Assembly (NCBI GenBank): GCA_965198045.1
Contig: CBDAOL010000008.1
Location: forward strand, 244,350-308,349
DNA length: 64,000 nt
Direction of reading: 5' to 3'
Source: CBDDEC01 sp965198045
GTDB lineage: Bacteria > Chloroflexota > Dehalococcoidia > UBA2979
Made by a program: the position numbers and the translations under genes. Of the stretch, positions 36,963-45,752 are shown piece by piece; positions within the stretch are counted from its first letter, which is position 1, and each line of letters begins with the position of its first letter. The notes under the pieces were generated by a model. That model did not search any database. It saw only the letters and a program-made list of their open reading frames with translations, and was not told where the DNA came from.

Positions 36963-36988
36963 CGTCGGAAAGTGAGGTGTAATCGGCT

Positions 36989-38559
36989 GAGGCTGTCGCA
37001 TGGAGTGGCGTGGGCGGAGCGCCACGAGGGCCAAGAGGTCAGCCGGTCGGTTGTCGGGGCGGAGTAGCCGCCTCTCACAGGGCAGCGGCGCTACGCGGCC
37101 GCCACGGCGGCAGACCAGCCTCTTTGCCGGGGGTTGCCGTTCGCTGGCCAGGAGGACGGCCGCGCCCGGCGATAGAGCTTCTTGAGGTTGTGGGTGGCGG
37201 CGATCAGCTTCCATTCGCTGGCGCACGAGGCGATCCCGCGCCGCATGAACCGGCGGATGCCGCGGTTCTCCTTGACGTCGCCGAAGACGGGTTCGATCAT
37301 CCAGCGCCGCTGCTCGTAGAGACGCCGGCCACGCTGCGTCGCCAGCTTGCGATCCATCCGTTCACGGACGGAGAGCCCGGCAGGGATGCGCCCGCGCGGC
37401 GGTGCCGCGCCGACGCGCCGGTTGCGGTCGCTGCGGGTCGCGAGCAGCAGCTCCGGACCTGCGCTCCCCGCCTGCCGCACGTTCGCCTCGGAGTAGTAGC
37501 CGGCATCAGCCAGCAGCACGCGCGCCGGCCCGCAGTGTGCGGCCTGCAGGTTGCGGTGCATCACCTCGATCATCGGTTGCAGCTCGTGCATGTCGGTCGC
37601 CTGTCGGCTCACCTCAGCCGCGACGATGATCTGGTCGCGGGTCGTCACCGCCTGCACGTTGTAGCCTTGGAAGTAGCCGTGATAGTCGCGCACCACGCGG
37701 CTGTCCGGGTCGGTGACGTTCACCTTCGCACCCTGCTCGGGCTGCGGCGGCTTCGGGCGGCGCCCGCGCCGGTCCTTCTCCGCGCGGCTCCTGAGGCGTT
37801 GCTCGTAGTCCTCCTGCCGCTCCCGCTCTCGGGCCGCCAGTCGCTCCCGCGCCTCGTGCAACCGCTGCAGGCGCTCCTCGCGGTCCCTGAATCCCGGAGG
37901 CAACTCGTCGCCCCGCGCGTCGCCGAAGCGCGCGTTCTCCTCGGCGTCCACCCGCTCCGCTTCGTCGAGGATGCGCCGCACCTCGGCCTCCAGGTCCGCA
38001 TCCGTGCGGTTGCGCTCACGGCTGGCGTTGGCGTGCAGCTTGGTCCCGTCGAGCGCGACCACCCCGACCCGCACCAGACCAGCCTCGGCGCACAGCCTGA
38101 GCACCTCGGCGAACAGTCCCGAGAGCGCCTCCTCGTGCTGCTGGCGGAAACGGCAGATCGTCGCGTGGTCGGGGTGCTGGTTCGCGGTCAGCACCCGGAG
38201 GGCGATGTCCTCCCGGCAGCGCCGTTCGATCTGGCGGCTCGAGCGCTCGCCCTCGCAGTAGGCGTAGAGCACGAGCGCGACCATCATCGACGGCTCGTAC
38301 GCCTTCCGCCCCCAACCGTCCTCGCGGTAGCGCTCGTAGAACGCGGTGAGGTCCAACTGGCTGACCGCATCGAGCACGAACCACGCGAGGTGGTCCCCGG
38401 GCAGCCAGTCGCGGAGGCTGGCGGGCATCAGGTATTGCTGGTCACGGTCGCACGGCAAGAAACGCTGGGTCACGGCGGCACCTCGGAATCACTCCGCCCC
38501 CGCCGCCATGCTCATCGTATAGCGATGTCCCCCTCTTCGTGGGTTTGTGCGACAGCCTC
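36989..38559. mobile_element. IS1182-like insertion sequence, copy 2
   Basis: 1571 bp, with the same 12-bp inverted ends as copy 1. It is flanked by the 4-bp direct repeat GGCT (36985-36988 and 38560-38563). Both copies lie in the same orientation, 31,033 bp apart, on either side of the whole ribosomal array. Both right target duplications are followed by ATGG, hinting at a short target preference. Confidence 0.93.
37091..38473 (-). CDS. IS1182-family DDE transposase (copy 2)
   Basis: 460 residues, identical to copy 1 except for Ala in place of Val in RMDRKLATQ and Arg in place of Gln in EKDRRGRR. The three DDE regions (VVALDGTKL, LLADAGYYS, RWMIEPVFGD) are intact, so both copies may be active. 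Confidence 0.93.
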   Translation of the reverse strand: MTQRFLPCDRDQQYLMPASLRDWLPGDHLAWFVLDAVSQLDLTAFYERYREDGWGRKAYEPSMMVALVLYAYCEGERSSRQIERRCREDIALRVLTANQHPDHATICRFRQQHEEALSGLFAEVLRLCAEAGLVRVGVVALDGTKLHANASRERNRTDADLEAEVRRILDEAERVDAEENARFGDARGDELPPGFRDREERLQRLHEARERLAARERERQEDYEQRLRSRAEKDRRGRRPKPPQPEQGAKVNVTDPDSRVVRDYHGYFQGYNVQAVTTRDQIIVAAEVSRQATDMHELQPMIEVMHRNLQAAHCGPARVLLADAGYYSEANVRQAGSAGPELLLATRSDRNRRVGAAPPRGRIPAGLSVRERMDRKLATQRGRRLYEQRRWMIEPVFGDVKENRGIRRFMRRGIASCASEWKLIAATHNLKKLYRRARPSSWPANGNPRQRGWSAAVAAA

Positions 38560-38655
38560 GGCTATGGCCCGGAGAAGAGCCTGAACGCCCATCCGGGGGC
38601 CCAAGCGGCCCACATCAAACTCTCACTCGCCCACACTACGGGCGAGAAGCGTAGG

Positions 38656-38963
38656 AGTACACCGATACCAATCACAAACGCATGGCACACCCTCGGGGTT
38701 GAGAACGCCCCTGACGCGATGGGTGTGTACGAACTCGGAAATAGCAACAGCGCGGTCGTGTACATCGGCCGTGGACACCTGCGGGACCGCATCGCGGCCC
38801 ACGCAGCCGCCGCCTCGAACACTTGCATCGGTCGCAACGCGCGCAAGTTCCGCTCGAGCGGACCGCAGCGGACGTCACTCGCGAGCGGGAGTTGTTCGTG
38901 GAGTACAAGCGCACGCACAGTGGGCGTATCCCATCCTGCAACACGCAAGACCCCTCGGCCTAG
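38656..38963 (+). pseudogene. Frameshifted GIY-YIG-like small protein
   Basis: The first frame gives ITNAWHTLGVENAPDAMGVY, then ELGNSNSAVVYIGRGHLRDR, a GIY-YIG-type nuclease pattern (VYE then VYIG). Near 38853 one base is missing: the shifted frame continues ERTAADVTRERELFVEYKRT and GRIPSCNTQDPSA to a TAG at 38961. The missing base would restore a Tyr-like codon before ERTA. The likely N-terminal start codon is also unclear (AGGAG lies before ATA in ATACCAATC). About 100 residues when repaired. It lies just right of IS copy 2, so both sides of that insertion are decayed. Confidence 0.65.
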
Positions 38964-39060
38964 TCGAGGGCCGCAAGAGTGTCGGAGTCGGGGCCACCCA
39001 CGGCGGTCCCGACTCCGATCCACTCGCCGCTCGGCGCCGAGATCCGATCGATCGCTGTCG

Positions 39061-40272
39061 CTACAGGCCCGCTGCCGACTTCAGCTCCTCCACCATGTCG
39101 AGGCGCTCCCACGGGAGATCGAGGTCGGGGCGGCCGAAGTGGCCGTAGGCCGCCGTCTGCTCGTAGATGGGGCGCCGCAGGTCGAAGCGGTCGATGATCG
39201 CCGCGGGGCGCAGGTCGAAGTGCTTCTCGATCAGCAGCCCCAGCTCGCTCTCATCGATCGCCGCCGTCCCGAACGCCTCGAACCCAATCGAGGTGGGATG
39301 CGCCACGCCGATGGCGTACGACACCTGGAGCTCCAAGCGATCGGCGAGGCCCGCGGCCACGATGTTCTTCGCAGCATGGCGCGCGGCGTAGGCCCCGGAG
39401 CGGTCCACCTTCGAGGGGTCCTTTCCGCTGAACGCGCCGCCGCCGTGACGGGCGATGCCGCCGTAGGTGTCGACGATGATCTTGCGCCCCGTGAGCCCGG
39501 CGTCGCCCAGCGGCCCACCCGTCACGAAGCGCCCCGTCGGGTTCACGAGGATACGAGTATCGTCGTCGATCAGCCCCTCGGGGCACGTCGGCAGCACGAG
39601 ATGCTCCTCGAGGTCGGCCTGGATCTGCTCCTGCTCAACCTCGGCGGCGTGCTGCGTCGAGACCACGACCGTGTCGATGCGGCGCGGGACCCCATAGGCG
39701 TACTCGACGGTGACCTGCGACTTGCCGTCCGGGCGGAGGTACGGGAGGGTGCCATCCTTCCGCAGCCCGCTGAGGGCGCGCGTCAGGTCGTGCGCGAGCG
39801 CGATCGTGAGCGGCATGTACTCGTCGGTCTCGTTGCAGGCGAAGCCGATCATCATGCCCTGGTCGCCCGCGCCTGCGAGGTCGTACGGCTCCGCCTCGCC
39901 CGCCGTCTCGCGCGCCTCGAGCGCGCGATCGACGCCGAGTGCGATGTCCGGCGATTGTTCGGCGACCGAGGTGAGCACACCGCAGGTCTCGGCGTCGAAG
40001 CCCATCTCGGAACCGGTGTAGCCGACGCGTCGCACGACGCCTCGCACGATCGCCTCGATGTCGACATAGGCCTCCGTCGAGATCTCGCCGAAGACCCAGA
40101 TCGTCCCTGTCGTGGTCGCCGTCTCGCACGCCACGCGCGAGTGGGGGTCCTGCGTGAGCAGGGCGTCGAGGACCGCATCGGAGATCTGATCGCAGAGCTT
40201 GTCCGGGTGGCCCTCGGTCACGGATTCGCTGGTCAGCCGCAGCGCTGGCGCTGCCATGAACGAGGTCGTCAT
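39061..40272 (-). CDS. metK: S-adenosylmethionine synthetase
   Basis: 403 residues; makes SAM from methionine and ATP. Signatures are TSESVTEGHPDKLCDQISDA, GAGDQGMMIGFACNETDEYM, and GGAFSGKDPSKVDRSGAYAA. The start ATG at 40272 has GGAGG close upstream; the frame continues further 5' but that part overlaps intergenic and ahcY sequence. It is the last gene of the minus-strand SAM-recycling operon, 55 nt after ahcY. Confidence 0.97.
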   Translation of the reverse strand: MTTSFMAAPALRLTSESVTEGHPDKLCDQISDAVLDALLTQDPHSRVACETATTTGTIWVFGEISTEAYVDIEAIVRGVVRRVGYTGSEMGFDAETCGVLTSVAEQSPDIALGVDRALEARETAGEAEPYDLAGAGDQGMMIGFACNETDEYMPLTIALAHDLTRALSGLRKDGTLPYLRPDGKSQVTVEYAYGVPRRIDTVVVSTQHAAEVEQEQIQADLEEHLVLPTCPEGLIDDDTRILVNPTGRFVTGGPLGDAGLTGRKIIVDTYGGIARHGGGAFSGKDPSKVDRSGAYAARHAAKNIVAAGLADRLELQVSYAIGVAHPTSIGFEAFGTAAIDESELGLLIEKHFDLRPAAIIDRFDLRRPIYEQTAAYGHFGRPDLDLPWERLDMVEELKSAAGL

Positions 40273-40327
40273 GCGTCCTCCGACGTTCCGCTCGGGCGAG
40301 CGTTCGTGTGTGGCGTCAGCGCCGCCG

Positions 40328-41596
40328 CTAGGTGCCGATGTCCCAGGAGTTGAGGTAGCGCTCCTGCTCCTCTGTGAGCGTGTCGATGTCGATGCCCATC
40401 GCCTCGAGCTTGAGGCGCGCGATCTCATCGTCGATGTCGCGTGGCACGTCGTAGACCTCCGCCGCGAGGTTCGCGTGCTCGTTCACGATGTACTCAGAGC
40501 AGAGCGCCTGGTTGGCGAAGGACATGTCCATCACGGACGCCGGGTGTCCCTCAGCGGCGCTCAGGTTCACGAGCCGGCCCTCGGCCAGCACCACGATCTG
40601 GCGACCGTCCTCGAGTGTGTGTTCTTCGACGAACGGACGGAGCTGGCGCTTGCCCTCGGTCATCCCTTCGAGCGCCGGGAGGTTGATCTCGGCGTCGAAG
40701 TGGCCCGAGTTGGCGACAATCGCGCCCGACTTCATCGCGTCGAAGGCGGGCTGGTCGATGACGTTGATATCGCCGGTCACTGTGACGAAGAGATCGCCCT
40801 CGACAGCCGCTCGGGCGATGGGCATGACCCGGAAGCCCTCCATCGTCGCCTCCAGGGCTCGCAGCGGGTCCACCTCCGTTACGATCACCTGGGCGCCGAT
40901 GCCCCGCGCGCGCATCGCGAGGCCCTTGCCACACCAGCCATAGCCACAGACGACGAAGGTCTTGCCGGCGAGCAGCAGGTTCGTGGCGCGGATGATGCCG
41001 TCCAGCGTCGACTGCCCGGTGCCGTAGCGGTTGTCGAAGAAGTGCTTCGTGTTCGCCTCGTTCACCGCCACGATCGGGTAGGCGAGTTTGCCTTCCGCCG
41101 CCAGGGCACGCAGCCGAATCACGCCGGTGGTTGTCTCCTCGGTCCCGCCGATCACGCCGTCCAGGAGTTCGCCACCCTCCTGGTGGAGCAACGCTACGAT
41201 GTCAGCGCCGTCGTCCATCGTCAGCTGCGGACCGTGGGCCGCCGCCTCGTTCATGTGCTCGTAGAACGTCTCGGTGCTCTCGCCCTTGATGGCGTAGGTG
41301 GCGATGCCGTACTCGTGCGTGAGCGCGGCGGCCACATCGTCCTGCGTCGAGAGGGGATTGGAGGCGGCGAGGCGGATCTCTGCGCCACCGTCGCGGAGCG
41401 CCAGCATCAGGTTCGCGGTCTCGCTGGTGACGTGCAGGCACGCGGTCACGCGCACGCCCTCGAGGGGGCGGTCCTCGGCGAAACGCTCGCGGATCTGGCG
41501 GATCACCGGCATCTCGCGCGCGGCCCACTCGATGCGCCGGATGCCGTCACGCGCGAGCGCCGGATCGGCGACGTGGCCAGCAGAAGTCGCGGTCAT
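40328..41596 (-). CDS. ahcY: Adenosylhomocysteinase
   Basis: 422 residues. It hydrolyses S-adenosylhomocysteine to adenosine and homocysteine, relieving methyltransferase inhibition. The signatures KHFFDNRYGTGQSTLDGIIR and VVCGYGWCGKGLAMRARGIG (NAD loop) and VTEVDPLRALEATMEGFRVM are present. The short form without the eukaryote-like insertion fits many bacteria. A near-palindrome overlaps its ribosome site (see 41601-41619). metK follows. Confidence 0.97.
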   Translation of the reverse strand: MTATSAGHVADPALARDGIRRIEWAAREMPVIRQIRERFAEDRPLEGVRVTACLHVTSETANLMLALRDGGAEIRLAASNPLSTQDDVAAALTHEYGIATYAIKGESTETFYEHMNEAAAHGPQLTMDDGADIVALLHQEGGELLDGVIGGTEETTTGVIRLRALAAEGKLAYPIVAVNEANTKHFFDNRYGTGQSTLDGIIRATNLLLAGKTFVVCGYGWCGKGLAMRARGIGAQVIVTEVDPLRALEATMEGFRVMPIARAAVEGDLFVTVTGDINVIDQPAFDAMKSGAIVANSGHFDAEINLPALEGMTEGKRQLRPFVEEHTLEDGRQIVVLAEGRLVNLSAAEGHPASVMDMSFANQALCSEYIVNEHANLAAEVYDVPRDIDDEIARLKLEAMGIDIDTLTEEQERYLNSWDIGT

Positions 41597-41600
41597 CGGG

Positions 41601-41619
41601 TTCCTTCGGTACCGAGGAA
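41601..41619 (-). promoter_or_regulatory. Near-palindrome over the ahcY ribosome-binding site
   Basis: TTCCT and AGGAA arms surround CGGTACCG with one unpaired T. On the minus strand it contains the AAGGAA that would serve as Shine-Dalgarno for ahcY, so folding could hide it. It could equally be a chance palindrome or a protein site. Confidence 0.35.
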
Positions 41620-41636
41620 GGATAGCGGCTGCACCG

Positions 41637-42545
41637 CTAGCGATCCGGGTCGATCACCTCCACGCCGGGCGTCCCGCTGCGCCGCCGCGCGGCCCAACGC
41701 CGCGCCGCCGGAACGAACCCGAGGAGGTCGCGGCGCCGCAGTCGCGCCTCGATCACCGGTGCGCCTTCGCGGTAGCCGAGCCGCGTGTAGGCGACGACGG
41801 CCGGCGTGTTGTCCGGGTCTACCGTCAGGACCACGTGCGGGCTCCCGCGATCGAGGAGTTCACGCGTCACCGCCGCCGTCACCACCGAGGCGAGGCCGCG
41901 CCCTCGTGCGCGGCGGTGCGTGAAGACGTTGCCGACGACGGCGATGCCCTGATTGGGCGAGACGATGTGCGTTCCTGCCACCGCGACCAGTTCGTCCGCG
42001 TCGAAGATGCCGTAGTAGATCGCGCGTTCGATCGTGTCGAACGAATAGTTGTTCGGTCCGCCGTCGGTCGCATAGAGCGCGTTGATCCGGTTGACGTCCG
42101 CGCCCCGCAGGCGACGAGCCGGCCCGGGCCGAGGGGTGAAGTGTGACGCAGTGACCTCCATGCGCCGCATCACGAGGGCGCTCGAGACGTGGTAGTAGCG
42201 GTCGAGCACAGCCCGATGCTCGGGCGCCGCGGTCGAGAGGTAGCTCTGCCGCGGGCCGGGGTGCAGCGCCAGCAGCGCCGCCAGCGCCGATGGATCGCCT
42301 GCGACGACGGTCGTCGGTCCCAGCGCTCGTGCGTGCATCACGATCGCCGAGCCATCGTCGCCGCGCGCCTGCCAGAAGCGCGCCAGCGGGAACAGCTCGT
42401 ACTCGAGGTGTCCGAGCGCATATGCGCCAAAGCCACGGTCGTCGGCGAAGGCCGCTTCGATGTCGCTCAGCCGTCGCAACTCGCGCACCTCGTAGTAGGA
42501 ACCGCCCGTACCACCCTCGACGGTGCGCGGGAGCGTCTTGGTCAC
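41637..42545 (-). CDS. GNAT-family N-acetyltransferase
   Basis: 302 residues from a GTG overlapping the mtnP stop (GTGA). The acetyl-CoA loop RRARGRGLASVVTAAVTREL is in the C-terminal half, followed by VVLTVDPDNTPAVVAYTRLG, a typical GNAT ending. The N-terminal half (FGAYALGHLEYELFPLARFW) is a degenerate second GNAT-like lobe, as in paired-domain acetyltransferases. Substrate unknown. The tight coupling to mtnP and ahcY suggests a role linked to the SAM cycle, but that is inference. Confidence 0.8.
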   Translation of the reverse strand: MTKTLPRTVEGGTGGSYYEVRELRRLSDIEAAFADDRGFGAYALGHLEYELFPLARFWQARGDDGSAIVMHARALGPTTVVAGDPSALAALLALHPGPRQSYLSTAAPEHRAVLDRYYHVSSALVMRRMEVTASHFTPRPGPARRLRGADVNRINALYATDGGPNNYSFDTIERAIYYGIFDADELVAVAGTHIVSPNQGIAVVGNVFTHRRARGRGLASVVTAAVTRELLDRGSPHVVLTVDPDNTPAVVAYTRLGYREGAPVIEARLRRRDLLGFVPAARRWAARRRSGTPGVEVIDPDR

Positions 42546-43450
42546 GCTTCAGCTCCCTCTGTTTGCGGCCAGTGGCGATCGACGATGACGCCCAGGCGTT
42601 CGCGCGTGGCCGGCGGAACGATCGCCGGATCCGTGACCAGCGAACTGCCCAGCGCCCCCTCGCACAGGCAGCGTCGCGGCGTGTCGGCGACGGAGTGGAT
42701 CACGCTGCCGACCACGGCGCGACCGGCCTCGGCGTTATGCATCAGGTTGGAGAGCACGAGTTCGGCGCTGACATCCTCCTCGGCCTCGTGCCAGACGTCG
42801 TAATCCGTGACGAAGGTGATCGAGCCGTAGCAGAGCTCCGCCTCGCGGGCGAGCTTCGCCTCGGGCAGCGCCGTCATGCCGATCACGGCCGCGCCCCAGG
42901 AACGGTAGAGCTCGGATTCGGCACGCGTCGAGAAAGCCGGACCGTTAATGACGACCATCGCGCCGCCTCGATGCGTGGTCACGCCAGCGCCCTCGCCGGC
43001 GACCGCGAGGGCGGCCTGCAGGTCGTGGCAGAACGGGTCGGCGAGGGAGATGTGCGCCACCGCCCCGTCGCCGAGGAACGTTGCCGGCCGCCCGTTCGTG
43101 CGATCGATGAGCTGGTTGGGCACGACGGCATGACGCGGCTCGTAACTCTCCTGCAACGAACCCACGGCGGAGACCGCCAGCAGGCGTTCCGCGCCGAGGA
43201 GCTTGAGCGCGTAGAGGTTCGCCCTCGAGGGCAGCTCCGCGGGCAGGATGTGGTGGCCGATGCCGTGGCGTGCGATGAAGGCGACGCGCTGGCCGTGCAG
43301 CGTCCCCAGCGTGAGCGGCGACGAGGGCGCGCCATGGGGCGTGTCCAACTCGATCTGCTCGACGGCCTCCAGGCCCGGCATCTCGTAGAAGCCGGAGCCG
43401 CCGATCACACCGAAGCTGACGCGCGGATGGTCCGTCGAAGACGCTGTCAC
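42542..43450 (-). CDS. mtnP: S-methyl-5'-thioadenosine phosphorylase
   Basis: 302 residues from a GTG with GGAG 5 nt upstream. It splits methylthioadenosine (a polyamine by-product) into adenine and methylthioribose-1-P. Family segments are FGVIGGSGFYEMPGLE, FIARHGIGHHILPAELPSRA, INGPAFSTRAESELYRSWGA and MTALPEAKLAREAELCYGSI. The adenine released is the substrate of Apt, and the sugar phosphate that of MtnA, both encoded just upstream. Confidence 0.93.
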   Translation of the reverse strand: MTASSTDHPRVSFGVIGGSGFYEMPGLEAVEQIELDTPHGAPSSPLTLGTLHGQRVAFIARHGIGHHILPAELPSRANLYALKLLGAERLLAVSAVGSLQESYEPRHAVVPNQLIDRTNGRPATFLGDGAVAHISLADPFCHDLQAALAVAGEGAGVTTHRGGAMVVINGPAFSTRAESELYRSWGAAVIGMTALPEAKLAREAELCYGSITFVTDYDVWHEAEEDVSAELVLSNLMHNAEAGRAVVGSVIHSVADTPRRCLCEGALGSSLVTDPAIVPPATRERLGVIVDRHWPQTEGAEA

Positions 43451-43519
43451 GTGGTCTCCCGCCTCGTCCTAGATCCTCGCCGGTTCGTCAGCGAACGGCA
43501 ACGCCTGGCTCACGCCGGG

Positions 43520-44263
43520 CTACCTTCGCGGTCTGCCCGCGGTGACCGTGCCGATCGAGGTCTCGTACGGTGGCTCGAGGACCCCTCGCTCGGTAATGAT
43601 CGCACTCACGAGGCTGGCTGGTGTGACATCGAAGGCCGGGTTGTGCACCGCCGTGCCCTCCGGCGCGAGCACGATCCCGCCAGCGTCCAGCACTTCCTCG
43701 GCCGGGCGCTCCTCGATCTCGATGGCCTCGCCCGAGGCAGCGTTCGGGTCGATCGTGCTCACCGGCGCCGCGACATAGAACGGCACGCCGAAGTGATGTG
43801 CGGCGACCGCCGCGCTCAGTGTGCCGATCTTGTTCGCGGTGTCGCCATTGGCCGCGATCCGGTCCGCGCCAACGATGACAGCGCTCACACCGCCCGAGGC
43901 GAGCAACGACGCCGCTGCGCCATCCACGATCAGCTCGAACGGGACCCCGTGACGGAGCAGCTCCCAGGTCGTCAGACGCGCGCCCTGCAATCGTGGGCGG
44001 GTCTCGTCGACGTAGACGCGTTGCAGACCCCGCGCCCGGTGGGCCTCGATCACCACGCCCAGTGCCGTGCCCAGGCCGCCGGTCGCCAGCGGACCCGTGT
44101 TGCAGTGCGTCAGCACCGCCTCCGCGCCGTCGAGTAGTGCCGCACCCGCCTCGGCGATCCACCAGTCGGCTTCGCGCTGCTCCTCGTGGATCTTCGTCGC
44201 CTCCTCGACGGCTCCGGCGCGCGCCGACCCATCGCCCTCGATCGAGGCGATGCGCGCGGTCAT
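43520..44263 (-). pseudogene. mtnA: 5'-truncated methylthioribose-1-phosphate isomerase
   Basis: 247 residues against about 340-350 for the family. The C-terminal catalytic domain is complete: the Cys in LTHCNTGPLATGGLGTALGV and the Asp in VIVGADRIAANGDTANKIGT are the two catalytic residues. The N-terminal domain with the substrate-binding RGAPAIG loop is absent. Upstream in frame I read GIDLEWALSR, the family segment just before the ATG, but then the apt stop codon TGA appears 13 codons upstream, so the first 95 or so residues are gone. No GTG, TTG or good ribosome site precedes the ATG. Either a deletion joined mtnA to apt, or the assembly is wrong here. Typed as pseudogene; a shortened protein could still be made. 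Confidence 0.75.
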
Positions 44264-44302
44264 GCGGCTCAGCGCCCACTCGAGGTCGATTCCTGACGCG
44301 GG

Positions 44303-44827
44303 TCAGTACGTCGTCAGCACGGCGATCGGATAGCCCTCGAGGGCGGCGCGACCGCCGAGGTCGCCCAGCTCGATCACGAAGGCGGCGCCGGCCACCGTGC
44401 CGCCGCAGGACTCAATCAGCCGCGCCGAGGCGGCAGCGGTGCCGCCCGTCGCCAGCAGATCGTCAATGATCGCAACGCGGTGGCCCTCAACGCCGGGGTC
44501 GCGGTGCATCTCCAGGCTGTCCTCGCCGTACTCGAGCGCGTAGGAGACCGAGGCGGACTCGGCCGGGAGCTTGCCCGGCTTGCGCACCGGTAGGAACGGG
44601 ACCCCAAGGCGTTCCGCCACCGGCACACCGAAGATGAAGCCACGCGCCTCGATGCCGGCGATCACCGTCGCGCCGAACTCGCGTGCCCTCGACGCCAGCT
44701 CGTCGTTGACCAGGCGAAGCGCCTCCGCGTTGTGCAGCAGCGGCGTGATGTCGCGGAAGAGGATGCCCGGCTCCGGGAAGTCGGGGATGTCGCGGATCAG
44801 CGAGCGCAGCTGCGCTTCGTCGAGCAT
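44303..44827 (-). CDS. apt: Adenine phosphoribosyltransferase
   Basis: 174 residues. It recycles adenine to AMP. Signatures are IRDIPDFPEPGILFRDITPL, GIEARGFIFGVPVAERLGVP and the PRPP loop VAIIDDLLATGGTAAASARL. The ATG at 44827 has GGAG 9 nt upstream; the frame continues 5' without family similarity. First gene of the SAM-recycling operon: apt, mtnA remnant, mtnP, GNAT, ahcY, metK. Confidence 0.94.
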   Translation of the reverse strand: MLDEAQLRSLIRDIPDFPEPGILFRDITPLLHNAEALRLVNDELASRAREFGATVIAGIEARGFIFGVPVAERLGVPFLPVRKPGKLPAESASVSYALEYGEDSLEMHRDPGVEGHRVAIIDDLLATGGTAAASARLIESCGGTVAGAAFVIELGDLGGRAALEGYPIAVLTTY

Positions 44828-44915
44828 GCCCGGATGCTCCGCGCCTCGGCGCATCGCCGTCAACCTCCGGCGAGTGCGTTGACCCGCGATCTGGCGCGCT
44901 CCTAGCATCTGGTGC

Positions 44916-45752
44916 GTGACTGACACCGATTCGACCGCCGCGGGCGACGGCCCTGAGACGAGAGGCGATCCCTTCGAGGCGATCACCCCGTTTTACGATC
45001 TCGACGTGCACGAGCACGACGACGACCTGCCGTACTACCGCCAGATCGTGGAGATGCACGGCGCGAACATCCTCGAGTTGGGCTGTGGCACCGGCCGGGT
45101 CGCCATCTACCTCGCCGCGGCCGGCGCGCAGGTCACGGGCCTCGACATCAGCCCCGCGATGCTCGAGCGGGCGCGACTGCGCTCGCTGGCCGCAGATGTT
45201 GAGGTCAAGTGGATCGAGGGCGATCTGCTGACGTTCGACCTGGATCGCCAGTTCGACGCCGTTCTGCTGCCGCTCGGCACGATCCAACACCTCACCTCGG
45301 CGTCGCAGATTGCCTCGGCGATCGAGCGCGCCACTGCGCACCTCGCGCCCCACGGCGCGCTGGTCGTGGACATCGAGGCTCCGCACGCGGATGACTACAA
45401 CCCGGGGCCGCTGCCCCTCGTGGAGCACTGGACTCGGCCCTGGCCTGAGGGCGGCGGCCAGGTGACGAAGCTCGTCGCCGTCGATGTCGCACCGTCCGAG
45501 GCGCTCCGCTACGTCACCTGGCACTTCGACGTGCAACCCGCCGAGGGGCCGCTGACGCGCGTGACCTCGCAGTTCACGTTGCGCACGACCACGCTCGGCG
45601 AGCTCGAGCTGGCAGGTCGGTTGGCTGGCATCGAGGTCGTAGCTGCGTATGGTGACTACGAGTTCGGCCCGTTCGAGGACGGTGACCCGCGGCTGGTGGT
45701 GGTGTTGCAACACCCGGAGCGCGCGGACGGGGACCAGGGCGCTACGCCATGA
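44916..45752 (+). CDS. Class I SAM-dependent methyltransferase
   Basis: 278 residues from a GTG. The SAM-binding motif ILELGCGTGRVAIYLAAAGA, then VTGLDISPAMLERAR and a following acidic loop define the fold. The C-terminal part is a beta-rich segment with an EFGPFEDGDPRLVVVLQ ending seen in ubiquinone/methyltransferase-11-type proteins. Substrate unknown. It is divergent from the SAM-recycling operon and overlaps plsX by four bases. Confidence 0.85.
   Translation: MTDTDSTAAGDGPETRGDPFEAITPFYDLDVHEHDDDLPYYRQIVEMHGANILELGCGTGRVAIYLAAAGAQVTGLDISPAMLERARLRSLAADVEVKWIEGDLLTFDLDRQFDAVLLPLGTIQHLTSASQIASAIERATAHLAPHGALVVDIEAPHADDYNPGPLPLVEHWTRPWPEGGGQVTKLVAVDVAPSEALRYVTWHFDVQPAEGPLTRVTSQFTLRTTTLGELELAGRLAGIEVVAAYGDYEFGPFEDGDPRLVVVLQHPERADGDQGATP

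Noticed and set aside
44303..44305. apt stop TGA in the same frame as the mtnA remnant, as a second selenocysteine site
   Set aside because: Apt is complete at its C-terminus, no cysteine is expected there, and the following sequence has no hairpin with a GGTC-type loop.
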